A stretch of DNA of 12,780 nt from an uncultured Eubacteriales bacterium (GTDB lineage Bacteria > Bacillota > Clostridia > Oscillospirales > Oscillospiraceae): assembly GCA_900549885.1 (NCBI GenBank), contig URQA01000067.1, positions 1 through 12,780 of the forward strand, written 5' to 3'. The translations under genes and the position numbers were made by a program. Positions 1 through 7,358 of this stretch are shown here, in pieces (positions within the stretch are counted from its first letter, which is position 1; every line of letters starts with the position of its first letter). The notes under the pieces were generated by a model. That model worked only from the letters and a program-made list of their open reading frames with translations. It did not search any database and was not told where the DNA came from.

Positions 1-2168
1 TGGGCGGCGAGGTCAGCGGCTCCGGTGGAACGGTAGTGGGGACCTATGTGACCTCCGCCAACGGCTCCTTCACCGTCACGGGGCTCAAAAAGGGCTACTA
101 CATCTGCGAGGAGCTGGAGAGTGACAGCGGCCATGTCATTGACGCCGCGCCCCAGTCTTTCTATCTCTCCGGCGAGGACCAGGACATTATGACCCTCTAT
201 TTCTCCAACGCCCCCAAGGGGGCCGTCCTGGTCAAGAAGGTATCGGCAGCAGACAATACCCCCCTGAGCGATGTGGAGTTCCTGGTGACGAAACCGGACG
301 GCTCCGTGGTGGGCGACGCCAACGGCAAATTTGTGACGGACTCCACCGGGACCTTCCTGGTGAAAGGTGTGGAGCCCGGCACCACACTGGTCATCAAGGA
401 GACCAGGGCCAAACCGGGCTACCTGCTGGACGACACCCCCCAGACGGTTCAGGTAAAAGAGGGCCAGACCGTCACGGTGGAGTTCCGCAACCAGCCTATG
501 GGGAACCTCATCATCCACAAGCTGTCCAGCAAGGATAAGGCCCCGCTGGAGGGAGTACAGTTCAAGATCACCTGCGCGGACGGCACCTATCTCCCGGACG
601 AGGGCGGCAAGCTGTCCTCCAATGGCCTGTACTGGACCAATGCGGAGGGCCAGATCGTCCTCTCCGGCATCACCGGCACAGTGGTTGTGACTGAGGTAGA
701 GAGCATCCCCGGATATACCATCGACCCGGACACACAGAGTCAGACCGTGGTGGTCAACCCGGATGATACGCAAGAACTCTGGTTCTACAACACGCCGGTG
801 GGCGGTGTGGAGCTCATCAAGGTCAGTTCGGCGGACAAGACAGAGCGCATCCCCAACACCACCTTCGATATCCGCCGGGTGTCGGATGACGCCCTGGTGG
901 ACACCGTGACCACCGGGCGGAGTGGAAGGGTATATCTGCCCCTGGAGAGCGGCGATTACTACGCCGTGGAAACCGAGAGTGCCAAAGGCTTCAAGCTGGA
1001 TGACACCCCCATCTATTTCACAGTGAAGGATGGAGAAACCACCCGTAAGACCGTGACCAATGCGCCCTTCTCCGGGATACTCATTCGCAAGGTTTCGTCT
1101 GCGGACGGAAGCGGTATTTCCGGCGTCCATTTCCTGTTGTATAACGCCCGGCATACCCCCATCGGGGAGTATGTAAGCGACCAGAGGGGCCATGTCTACA
1201 TTGACGGCCTGACCGAGGGCGGCCGCTACTATCTCCGGGAGTTGGAGCACGAGGGCTATCTCCCGGACACCGAACTGAAAACCGTCTATGTCAAGGCGGG
1301 GGAAGTGACTGAAATCGAATGGGAGAATACCCCCATCACCGGCCAGATCCAAATTATCAAGCGGTCCGCCGACTACAACCCCACCACCGGCCTGCCCGCC
1401 GGAACACTCCTGGAGGGGGCCGTGTTCGAGATTTACGACAAGGCGGGCAATCTGGTTGATACCATTCGCTCTGACAGCCGGGGGCTGGCCGTGTCCAAAC
1501 AGCTCCCCCTCTCCCGCTATACCATCCGGGAGGTCAAGGCCCCGGAGCATTACGGTGTCAACGAAACCGAGCTGACCGCCTACCTGGAGCATGAGGGCCA
1601 GATCGTGCGCTTTGAAGTGACAAACAAGAGCCTGACCACCGGCGTGTCCATCACCAAGACCGGCCCCAAGGAGATCATGGGCGGCCAGCCGGTGCGCTAC
1701 ACCTTCTCCGGCATCGCCAATACCTCCAATGTCCGGCTGGACAGTTTTTATTGGAGGGATACCATCCCCGCCCAGGTGCGGCTGGACACTGTTGTCACCG
1801 GCACGTATAACTTCCCCGGCACCTATAAGATCACCTATCGTGTGAACGGCGGGGAGTACCGCACTCTGGCCGATAACCTCTCCACCAGCAAGAATTATAT
1901 CCTGGCAGCCAGCGCCGCGGCTCTGGGCCTTGCCGCGAATGAGCGCGTGACCGAGGTTATGTTCGTGTTCGGCCAGGCCCCCGCGGGCTTTGCCCAGGTG
2001 GAGACCCCCCATCTCTATTGTACCGCCGTGGGCAGCCTGCCCTCCGGCTCCTTTACCAATGTGGCGGACGCGGGCGGCGTCTATAACGGCCAGTGGGTCC
2101 AGGCCGTCAGCCGCTGGGTAACGACTGTGTACGGCAAGCCGGAGCCCCTGCCCAGAACGGGCTACTAA
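1..2168 (+). CDS. Multi-domain SpaA/Cna-B-like surface protein (5'-partial)
   Basis: The reading frame is open from base 3, with no stop upstream of the GTG at 36, so the gene begins before the window; 722 codons are visible up to the TAA at 2166. The protein is a chain of about six repeats of roughly 85-95 residues. Each opens with a strand carrying a conserved lysine (LVKKVSAAD, LIIHKLSSKD, VELIKVSSAD, LIRKVSSAD, IQIIKRSAD), has a central glutamate (IKETRA, VETES, IREVKAP) and closes with an Asn-x-Pro or similar (FRNQP, FYNTP, VTNAP, WENTP). This is the Lys/Glu/Asn layout of SpaA/Cna-B prealbumin-like domains that form internal isopeptide bonds. A different C-terminal domain of about 170 residues follows, and the protein ends LPRTGY. 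Such stalk proteins are usually wall-anchored adhesins or pilins; in a transfer element it may promote mating-pair contact (inference). The usual hydrophobic sorting helix after LPxTG is absent. Domain family is confident; role is not. Confidence 0.85.
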   Translation, partial: GGEVSGSGGTVVGTYVTSANGSFTVTGLKKGYYICEELESDSGHVIDAAPQSFYLSGEDQDIMTLYFSNAPKGAVLVKKVSAADNTPLSDVEFLVTKPDGSVVGDANGKFVTDSTGTFLVKGVEPGTTLVIKETRAKPGYLLDDTPQTVQVKEGQTVTVEFRNQPMGNLIIHKLSSKDKAPLEGVQFKITCADGTYLPDEGGKLSSNGLYWTNAEGQIVLSGITGTVVVTEVESIPGYTIDPDTQSQTVVVNPDDTQELWFYNTPVGGVELIKVSSADKTERIPNTTFDIRRVSDDALVDTVTTGRSGRVYLPLESGDYYAVETESAKGFKLDDTPIYFTVKDGETTRKTVTNAPFSGILIRKVSSADGSGISGVHFLLYNARHTPIGEYVSDQRGHVYIDGLTEGGRYYLRELEHEGYLPDTELKTVYVKAGEVTEIEWENTPITGQIQIIKRSADYNPTTGLPAGTLLEGAVFEIYDKAGNLVDTIRSDSRGLAVSKQLPLSRYTIREVKAPEHYGVNETELTAYLEHEGQIVRFEVTNKSLTTGVSITKTGPKEIMGGQPVRYTFSGIANTSNVRLDSFYWRDTIPAQVRLDTVVTGTYNFPGTYKITYRVNGGEYRTLADNLSTSKNYILAASAAALGLAANERVTEVMFVFGQAPAGFAQVETPHLYCTAVGSLPSGSFTNVADAGGVYNGQWVQAVSRWVTTVYGKPEPLPRTGY

Positions 2169-2180
2169 GCTGCAATCCTG

Positions 2181-2223
2181 GAGCGTCAAAACTTCCCTCA
2201 ATTTGAGGGGAGTTTTGGCGCTC
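2181..2223 (+). terminator. Palindrome copy 1, terminator-like hairpin after the adhesin gene
   Basis: A 21-bp inverted repeat (outer arms GAGCG/CGCTC, core CTTCCCTCAATTTGAGGGGAG) starts 12 bases after the adhesin stop codon. It includes two or three G-T wobbles and almost no loop. It is followed by CCCTTTTG rather than a clean T-run. Only about 8 bases separate it from the ribosome site of the next gene, so no promoter fits between. It is one of four related palindromes in the window (others near 6337, 7261 and 12329). Confidence 0.75.
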
Positions 2224-2243
2224 CCCTTTTGAAGGAGGAACGT

Positions 2244-3158
2244 ATGCCAGACTATCAAGCCGTTTTAAGCAGCCATGAGATCAGCAAGAATATCGCTGAC
2301 CTGCTGGAGGACATTGACCCCATCCAGTACAACGGCAGCAACCGGGCCCGCCGTGTACGGAATGTAAACGACTATATCCAGGGCCGGAACGATATGCCGC
2401 TGGAACCCCTGCTGGATTGGGCGGCAAAAGCGGATAGAGGGGCCTATGCCGGGAAAGTGGCGGTGCTCCGCCAGTCTATCCGGGACTTTCAAACGCAAAA
2501 GGCCCTGCTGACCGTCCCCTATACCAGGCCCAGCCATAAGCAATTCGAGTACAAGACCATAGAACTGGAGATGGACCGGCCCATGAAGGTCATTGACCAA
2601 CAGATCTATGATCGGGCAGCGAAATCAGGTTTTCCGCGTAATTTCTTCCAGGAAAGCTATTTTGACCATGTGACGCTCTATTGTATGCCGGACAATGCCA
2701 ACTGTAACTTTTCTCATTTCTCCGACTGCTCTTTTCATGTATGCCGCCTGTATGGGGTGAAATTTTGGGATACGAGGTTATATGGCTGTGAGTTCCACTC
2801 CTGCCGGATCGAATTTACTTTATTCCCGGATTCCACACTGGCAAACACGCATTTCCGGGACTGCTCCATCCATTCCGCGGCCTTTCTCCGCAGTCGTATG
2901 ACCCGCTGCAACACAGTTGACTGTTCCGTGGGGCGGCTGAACTTCAACGGGGCCCGTCTGGATGGCTGTACCTATGGCCGGATCACACGATTGCCTAACA
3001 GCCGGATCGAGGGCCTGGAGGATGCTTCTATTACGATGGGAGGGGCGACCCAGGAGGAAGTCCGGTATAACCGTAACGCCATTTTCCACGCCCTGGGGGA
3101 GCAAGACCCGGAACATCCCCCGGCCAGCCGGGACCGGCCGCCTGGACCGGAGCGGTGA
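2244..3158 (+). CDS. Degenerate pentapeptide-repeat-like protein, hypothetical
   Basis: A 304-aa protein. I chose the ATG at 2244 because GAAGGAGG (2231-2238) lies just upstream; the in-frame TTG at 2229 sits inside or before that ribosome site. Residues 1 to about 110 are probably helical and charged (DLLEDIDPIQYNG, LLDWAAKADRG). From about residue 150 to 250 the sequence becomes a run of short units with aromatic or Cys residues at regular five-residue-like spacing (CNFSHFSDCSF, LYGVKFWDTRLYGCEF, RLNFNGARLDGC). This suggests a right-handed beta-helix of the pentapeptide-repeat type, though degenerate and cysteine-rich. The C-terminal tail is rich in Pro, Arg and Glu. The gene ends 12 bases before the virD4-like gene, so it is probably in the same operon. 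Function unknown; a DNA-mimic or scaffold role is possible by analogy with other pentapeptide-repeat proteins, but nothing here shows it. Confidence 0.7.
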   Translation: MPDYQAVLSSHEISKNIADLLEDIDPIQYNGSNRARRVRNVNDYIQGRNDMPLEPLLDWAAKADRGAYAGKVAVLRQSIRDFQTQKALLTVPYTRPSHKQFEYKTIELEMDRPMKVIDQQIYDRAAKSGFPRNFFQESYFDHVTLYCMPDNANCNFSHFSDCSFHVCRLYGVKFWDTRLYGCEFHSCRIEFTLFPDSTLANTHFRDCSIHSAAFLRSRMTRCNTVDCSVGRLNFNGARLDGCTYGRITRLPNSRIEGLEDASITMGGATQEEVRYNRNAIFHALGEQDPEHPPASRDRPPGPER

Positions 3159-3170
3159 GGGGGCGGCTCT

Positions 3171-4907
3171 ATGCGTAGAAACAACACCGTAAGCCCTCTC
3201 CTGTGGGCGGCGCTCACCCTGCCTGTCCTCTATCTGGCGGCCCTCCTGGCCTCCGGCTATGAGGAGGGTATGACTGTCTTTGACCTGATGGGCCATTTCA
3301 GCGGACTGCTGGAGCGGCCCTTTGCCATCCGCTGGACGCCTCACACCCCCAAATTCATGCTGGGAGCCCTGCTGATCTACGGCTTCTCCGTGGTGCTCTA
3401 CTGCTCCACCAGGGAGAACAGGAGGCCCGGTGAGGAACACGGCTCCGCCAAGTGGGGCAGTCCCAAGCTGCTCGACCGCAAGTACCGGGACAAGGCACCC
3501 TTCCAGAATACCATCCTCACACAAAATGTCCGCATGGGCCTCAATGGAAAGGTACACCGCCGCAACCTCCTGCAAATCGTCATCGGCGGCTCCGGCGCGG
3601 GCAAGACAAGGTTTTTCTGCAAGCCCAATCTCATGCAGGCGAATTGCAGTTTTCTGGTCACGGACCCCAAAGGGGAGACGATGCGGGCCGTGGCCCCGCT
3701 GCTCATCGAAAAGGGCTATGTTATCAAGGTGTTTGACCTCATTGACACCGACCGCTCCGACGCCTTCAACCCATTCCCATACCTGAAGGACGACAAGGAC
3801 GCTATGAAACTGGTGAACAATCTGATTAAGAACACCACACCGAAAAATTCCACCAACAACGACCCGTTTTGGGAGAAATCCGAGATCGCCCTGGACACCG
3901 CTCTCATCCTGTATCTGCTCCATGAAGCCCCGCCGGAGGAACAAAATCTGGAGATGGTCATGTATATGATCGAGAACGGCGGGGCCAGAGAGGATGACGA
4001 TGATTTTCAATCCCCCCTGGATATGCTCTTTGAGGCGTTAGAGGAGGAAGAACCGGATCATGTGGCCGTGCGGGAGTATAAGATTTTCAAGCAGGCCGCC
4101 GGAAAAACAGCCAAGAGCATTTTATTGAGCGCCGCTGTCCGGCTTTCCGCTTTCATCCTGCCTCAGATCACCCGCATCACTTCGCGGGACGATATGGAGC
4201 TGGGCCTCATGGGGGAGCGCAAGCAGGCCGTGTTCGCCATCATCCCCGACAACGACGGCACCTTTAATTACCTGGTGGGGATGCTCTACACCTGCGCCTT
4301 TCAGGCCCTCTACTACCAGGCCGACAAGGTACACCAGGGGGCCCTGCCCGTCCCGGTCCGCCTGATGATGGACGAGTTCTGCAACGTCTCCCTGCCGGAT
4401 GACTTTGGCAAGCTCCAGGCCACCATGCGCTCCCGCAACATCATGTCTACCATTGTACTCCAAAACATTTCCGCCCTCAAGGCCCTGTTCAAGGATGACT
4501 GGGAAGGGCTTTTGGGCAACGCCGACACGCTGGTGTATCTGGGCGGAAATGAGCCGTCCACCCACAAGTATATCTCCGAGCTGCTGGGCAAGGAGACCCT
4601 GGACACCCGCAACCGCAGCGTGTCCCGCGGCTCCCACGGCTCCAGTTCCGTCAGCTACCAGCAGACGGGTCGGGAGTTGATGACCCCCGACGAGGTGCGG
4701 ACCCTGGACAACGACTACGCCCTGCTGTTCATCCGGGGGGAACGCCCTGTGATGGACAAGAAGTATGACATTCTCAAGCACCCCTATATCAAACTGACGG
4801 AGGACGGCGGGGCAGCGCCCTACGTTCACCACCCCGGACTGACTTACGCCCAGGCCGACCTGTCCGTGCCTTTTGAGAGTTTGGACTACATCGAAATTCT
4901 GGAATAA
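3171..4907 (+). CDS. virD4: VirD4-like type IV coupling protein (conjugation ATPase)
   Basis: A 578-aa protein with the layout of type IV coupling proteins, which bring the relaxase-DNA complex to the transfer channel at the membrane. Two N-terminal membrane segments are visible (residues about 8-28 and 62-78). A cytoplasmic ATPase domain follows, with Walker A GGSGAGKT (139-146), a DPKGE motif (165-169) and a Walker B region LMMDEF (about 397-402). The conserved opening of the soluble domain (EEHGSAKWGSPKLL) is typical of VirD4 proteins in Firmicute elements. The length is normal for the family. GAGGGGGCGG lies just before the ATG, and the gene starts 12 bases after the pentapeptide-repeat gene. 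The next gene starts 15 bases after its stop, which indicates an operon. The C-terminus (after about residue 540) is short and not obviously acidic. The family call is secure; the symbol is used in the generic sense. Confidence 0.93.
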   Translation: MRRNNTVSPLLWAALTLPVLYLAALLASGYEEGMTVFDLMGHFSGLLERPFAIRWTPHTPKFMLGALLIYGFSVVLYCSTRENRRPGEEHGSAKWGSPKLLDRKYRDKAPFQNTILTQNVRMGLNGKVHRRNLLQIVIGGSGAGKTRFFCKPNLMQANCSFLVTDPKGETMRAVAPLLIEKGYVIKVFDLIDTDRSDAFNPFPYLKDDKDAMKLVNNLIKNTTPKNSTNNDPFWEKSEIALDTALILYLLHEAPPEEQNLEMVMYMIENGGAREDDDDFQSPLDMLFEALEEEEPDHVAVREYKIFKQAAGKTAKSILLSAAVRLSAFILPQITRITSRDDMELGLMGERKQAVFAIIPDNDGTFNYLVGMLYTCAFQALYYQADKVHQGALPVPVRLMMDEFCNVSLPDDFGKLQATMRSRNIMSTIVLQNISALKALFKDDWEGLLGNADTLVYLGGNEPSTHKYISELLGKETLDTRNRSVSRGSHGSSSVSYQQTGRELMTPDEVRTLDNDYALLFIRGERPVMDKKYDILKHPYIKLTEDGGAAPYVHHPGLTYAQADLSVPFESLDYIEILE

Positions 4908-4922
4908 GAAAGGTTGATTTTC

Positions 4923-5273
4923 ATGTTGAACAAGAAACACCCCCAGCCGAATACCCTTTCTCAGTGGCGGACCGGAAGGGGCCACCGCCTCTATTTCTCC
5001 GCCGTCCTCATGCTGGCCCTGTGCGCCGCCCTGGCCTGCCCGGCCCTGGCCGCCGACACCGATCCCCTTACCATTGTCAACAACCTCAGCGACTTCATTT
5101 TTTCGTGCATTAAGGCCGTCGGCGTGATCGTGCTGGGCTGGGGCATCGTCCAACTGGGTATGTCCATCCAGTCTCACGACGCCTCCCAGCGCACCCAGGG
5201 CATCCTCTGCGTATTCGGTGGTTTGCTCATCGCTTTTTCCAAGGAGATTTTGTCCGCTATCGGCGTGGTGTGA
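4923..5273 (+). CDS. Maff2/VirB2-like small membrane protein of the transfer channel
   Basis: A 116-aa protein. I placed the start at the ATG at 4923, about 9 bases after AGAAAGG; the in-frame TTG at 4914 directly abuts that ribosome site and is less likely. A basic N-terminus (HPQPNTLSQWRTGRGHR) is followed by a hydrophobic stretch and a signal-peptidase-like ALA-A site near residues 41-44 (inferred). The mature part of about 72 residues has two membrane segments (about 57-80 and 95-115) separated by a short polar loop (SHDASQRTQG). Size, topology and position between virD4 and trbL fit the Maff2 family, which sits in the place of the VirB2/TrbC pilin-type subunit in Firmicute elements. Whether it polymerises is not known from the sequence. 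Confidence 0.8.
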   Translation: MLNKKHPQPNTLSQWRTGRGHRLYFSAVLMLALCAALACPALAADTDPLTIVNNLSDFIFSCIKAVGVIVLGWGIVQLGMSIQSHDASQRTQGILCVFGGLLIAFSKEILSAIGVV

Positions 5274-5279
5274 CCTGCC

Positions 5280-5507
5280 ATGCGGAAGTACAACAAAATT
5301 CTCTCCTGTACCAGGACACCCTTTGGAGCATGGAAGATGACCGTACAGACACCAAACGAGCAAATCCATGTGCGGTCCTACTTCGGCTGTTCCCGGCGTG
5401 AGGCGGTCCATAAGGTACGGGCGACTGACTTTGACAAGGAGGCGGGGCTGATTTTCAATCAGCCGCCCCCTCCAAGAAAGAAACGAGGTGGGGGCTGTGA
5501 GCGATAA
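5280..5507 (+). CDS. Small basic hypothetical protein between Maff2-like and trbL-like genes
   Basis: A 75-aa protein starting at the ATG six bases after the Maff2-like stop codon, probably translated by coupling because no strong ribosome site is seen. It overlaps the start of the trbL-like gene by 11 bases. The middle (TPFGAWKMTVQTPNEQIHVRSYFGCSRREAV, in part) looks like a small beta-alpha fold, and the tail is a proline run followed by basic residues (PPPPRKKRGGG). There are no membrane segments and no signal peptide, so it is probably cytoplasmic. I do not recognise a named family. The overlapping, same-strand arrangement supports a real gene of the transfer operon. Confidence 0.6.
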   Translation: MRKYNKILSCTRTPFGAWKMTVQTPNEQIHVRSYFGCSRREAVHKVRATDFDKEAGLIFNQPPPPRKKRGGGCER

Positions 5508-6336
5508 CTGGGTGGTGCAGGCTCTGCAATCCGCCTTTGAGATTTGGAACGACAAGTTGACCGAGATATGGTCCCTGATTACCACCACGCCCCAGGAGTT
5601 CCGGGGCGGCGATATATGGAACGCCATTGTCGGCATCAATGAGGGGCTGAAGGCCGTGGGCTACGGCCTTCTGGTGCTGTTTTTCGCCATGGGAATCTTC
5701 CAGTCCGCAGCCAGTTTCCGGGACTTGCAAAGGCCGGAATACGCCCTGCGCCATTTCATCCGCTTTATTGCCGCCAAGGTGGCGGTGAGCTCCGCCATGG
5801 AGATCATGACCGTGGTTTTTTCCATCTGCGGCGGCATTGTCCAGTCTGTGATGAGCGGAATGGGCGGCATGGTTGCCGCCGGTGTGACGGTGCCCCAGGA
5901 GATGGTGGACGCCATTGAAAACGTCGGCTTTTTAGCCAGCATCCCGCTCTGGCTGGTAGCCATGCTGGGCAACCTGTTTATCACGGTGATGTCCTTCATC
6001 CTCATTATGACGGTCTATGGCCGCTTTTTCCGCCTCTACATTTTTACTGCCCTGGCCCCGATCCCTCTGGCGACCTTCGCCGGAGAAGGGACCAGTTTCG
6101 CGGGGAAGCAGTTCATCAAGTCCTATATCGGCGTGTGCATGGAGGGGGCCGTGATCGTCCTGGCCTGCCTCATTTTTTCCGCCTTCATGTCCAGCGGTTC
6201 CCCGGTTCTGGACACCAACTTGACCCCCGTGGTCATGGCCTGGCAGTACATCGCGGAGACTATTTTCAATATGCTGGTGTTGGTTGGCCTGGTAAAGGGT
6301 GCCGAGCGTATTGTGCGAGAATTGTTCGGCCTATAA
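5497..6336 (+). CDS. TrbL/VirB6-like polytopic membrane protein
   Basis: I chose the GTG at 5497 as start (279 aa, VSDNWVVQALQ) because GAGGTGG at 5485-5491 lies five bases upstream; the GTG at 5488 overlaps this site. At least five or six membrane segments are visible: residues about 50-70, 88-116, a long hydrophobic region at about 145-190, 205-225 and 255-275. The opening (WSLITTTPQEFRGG, then IVGINEGLKAVGYGLLVLFF) and the RPEYALRHFIRF segment match my memory of the TrbL/VirB6-like proteins of clostridial conjugative elements, which form part of the inner channel. It follows the small basic gene with an 11-base overlap and ends one base before palindrome copy 2. Confidence 0.82.
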   Translation: MSDNWVVQALQSAFEIWNDKLTEIWSLITTTPQEFRGGDIWNAIVGINEGLKAVGYGLLVLFFAMGIFQSAASFRDLQRPEYALRHFIRFIAAKVAVSSAMEIMTVVFSICGGIVQSVMSGMGGMVAAGVTVPQEMVDAIENVGFLASIPLWLVAMLGNLFITVMSFILIMTVYGRFFRLYIFTALAPIPLATFAGEGTSFAGKQFIKSYIGVCMEGAVIVLACLIFSAFMSSGSPVLDTNLTPVVMAWQYIAETIFNMLVLVGLVKGAERIVRELFGL

Positions 6337-6363
6337 AAAGTCCCCTCAATTTGAGGGGACTTT
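6337..6363. terminator. Palindrome copy 2, bidirectional terminator-like hairpin
   Basis: A perfect 13-bp inverted repeat around one central base (AAAGTCCCCTCAA / TTGAGGGGACTTT), starting right after the trbL-like stop codon. It is identical over 27 bases to copy 3 at 7261. It lies between converging genes (trbL-like on +, the membrane gene ending at 6411 on -), so its symmetry would suit termination in both directions. On the minus strand it is followed by TTTATAGG; on the plus strand by CGGC. Confidence 0.7.
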
Positions 6364-6367
6364 CGGC

Positions 6368-6412
6368 AAAGCAACAGGGGGACGAGCTTGCAGCCCATCC
6401 CCCTGTTGCTTT
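6368..6412 (-). terminator. Hairpin at the end of the minus-strand membrane gene
   Basis: Perfect 15-bp arms AAAGCAACAGGGGGA (6368-6382) and TCCCCCTGTTGCTTT (6398-6412) enclose a 15-base loop. The hairpin overlaps the last two bases of the minus-strand stop codon (TAA at 6411-6413). Read on the minus strand, the stem is followed by GCCG and then by palindrome copy 2, giving two stacked hairpins. It is most likely the terminator of the minus-strand gene, although the T-run is only the end of the arm. Confidence 0.55.
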
Positions 6413-6782
6413 ACTGCCTGATTTTGATTTGCGGAGTGCCTTCCTTGACCTCAAAACTAATCTGGTCATTCCGATACCCCATGGCCTCCGCCGCCCGGCT
6501 CTGCTCCACGATCTCCCGCATGATCCGCTGCTCCTCCATGTGCGCGGTCAGCCTGGGGCCGACCCAGCGGAAGATCGTCACCAGCACCAGACCGGCCAGG
6601 ATGGCCCAGTACAGCGCCTTCTGCTCTGCCACCCATTCAGGGAAGATCAGGTTCGCGCAGGCGGCGTAGAGCAGTACAGGAGCCAGTTTCAGCTTTACTA
6701 GGATGCGGAATACCAGCAGGATCAGGAACACGGCCAGGACGAAAAAGAACATTTGCTGTGCCAGCGTCAGATTCCGAAACAT
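6411..6782 (-). CDS. Antisense small membrane protein of unknown function
   Basis: A 123-aa protein encoded opposite to all the transfer genes. It starts with ATG at 6782, preceded on the minus strand by GAGGAGG at a good distance, and a near-consensus promoter lies about 50 bases upstream. Three hydrophobic segments are visible (residues about 9-28, 33-48 and 56-74). A charged tail of about 48 residues follows (LTAHMEEQRIMREIVEQSRAA..., ending EGTPQIKIRQ), with an amphipathic helix likely at 78-100. No signal-peptide cleavage site is evident. I do not recognise the family. The strand, promoter and paired downstream hairpin mark it as a self-contained unit placed between the trbL-like and prgI-like genes. 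Entry exclusion or control of the channel are guesses based on position and size only. Confidence 0.72.
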   Translation of the reverse strand: MFRNLTLAQQMFFFVLAVFLILLVFRILVKLKLAPVLLYAACANLIFPEWVAEQKALYWAILAGLVLVTIFRWVGPRLTAHMEEQRIMREIVEQSRAAEAMGYRNDQISFEVKEGTPQIKIRQ

Positions 6783-6830
6783 AAAAATCCTCCTCTATTT
6801 GTTTTGAAATGTATGGTTTTTCCTACAAAT

Positions 6831-6859
6831 ATTATCTCATATTTCAAAAAACGTGTCAA
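6831..6859 (-). promoter_or_regulatory. Sigma-A type promoter for the minus-strand membrane gene
   Basis: Reading the minus strand, a perfect -35 TTGACA (6859-6854) is followed by a 17-base spacer and a -10 GATAAT (6836-6831), one base from TATAAT. The implied transcript starts near 6824, about 40 bases before the ATG at 6782. The surrounding 100 bases are strikingly AT-rich compared with the rest of the window. Confidence 0.75.
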
Positions 6860-6887
6860 AAAAATCCATTTTCGAGGTGATAGCAAT

Positions 6888-7244
6888 ATGGAGATCAAAA
6901 TTCCAAAGGAAGTCCACCAGCACCGGGAGACGATCTTTTTCGGCCTGTCCACGCGGCAATTTCTCTGTTCCGCCCTGGCCGTAGGCGCGGCGGTTGGGGT
7001 TTACCTCATGTTCAAAGGCGTTGTGGGCCAGGAGGCCGCCAGTTGGCTGTGCATCCTGGCAGCCGCCCCCATCGCTGTGACCGGCTTTTTCCGCTACAAC
7101 GGCCTGACCTTTGAGCGGTTTGTCTGGGCGTTTCTCAAGTCCCAGGTCCTGTGCGCCGGGCCCCGTGTGTACCGGGCGGAGAATATCTACCTCCAGGCCA
7201 TGCCGGAGCAGAGAAAGATATGGGGAGCAGGAAAGAAACCCTGA
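6888..7244 (+). CDS. PrgI-family membrane protein of the transfer apparatus
   Basis: A 118-aa protein starting at the ATG at 6888, seven bases after GAGGTGA (6874-6880). The frame is open farther upstream, but that stretch (from about 6753) overlaps the divergent promoter and the antisense gene and is unlikely to be translated. The start MEIKIPKEVHQHRETIFFGLSTRQ and two membrane segments (residues about 25-45 and 51-69) match the PrgI family, named for a pCF10 protein and usually encoded just before virB4, as here. The C-terminal half (FRYNGLTFERFVWAFLKS) is also typical. It is thought to be a small channel component working with VirB4. No convincing plus-strand promoter was found in the AT-rich gap upstream. 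Confidence 0.85.
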   Translation: MEIKIPKEVHQHRETIFFGLSTRQFLCSALAVGAAVGVYLMFKGVVGQEAASWLCILAAAPIAVTGFFRYNGLTFERFVWAFLKSQVLCAGPRVYRAENIYLQAMPEQRKIWGAGKKP

Positions 7245-7260
7245 GCGCCGGGAACGGCTG

Positions 7261-7287
7261 AAAGTCCCCTCAATTTGAGGGGACTTT
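7261..7287. terminator. Palindrome copy 3, terminator-like hairpin after prgI
   Basis: Perfect 13-bp arms around a single central base, identical over all 27 bases to copy 2. It starts 16 bases after the prgI stop codon and is followed by TGGCGG, so the U-tract is only the arm's TTT plus one T. The next strong ribosome site is at about 7412, so unlike copies 1 and 4 there is room for a promoter after it, but I see no convincing one. Confidence 0.7.
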
Positions 7288-7358
7288 TGGCGGCTCCCCC
7301 CATCGTGTTCCAATTCAGTCCGCAGCAGCGGCGATTGATTTCAGCGGAAAGGGGTGTG

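Noticed and set aside
2820..4010. Minus-strand open frame of 396 codons over the pentapeptide-repeat and virD4-like genes
   Set aside because: Shadow of two confident plus-strand genes; no domain or ribosome site.
4122..5639. Long minus-strand open frame (505 codons) across virD4, Maff2-like and neighbouring genes
   Set aside because: It crosses several well-supported plus-strand genes, has a Gly/Val/His/Gln-rich composition typical of antisense GC-rich codons, and no ribosome site or recognisable domain.
6388..6669. Plus-strand open frame of 93 codons opposite the antisense membrane gene
   Set aside because: No ribosome site or family; the minus-strand frame has a ribosome site, promoter and coherent membrane topology.
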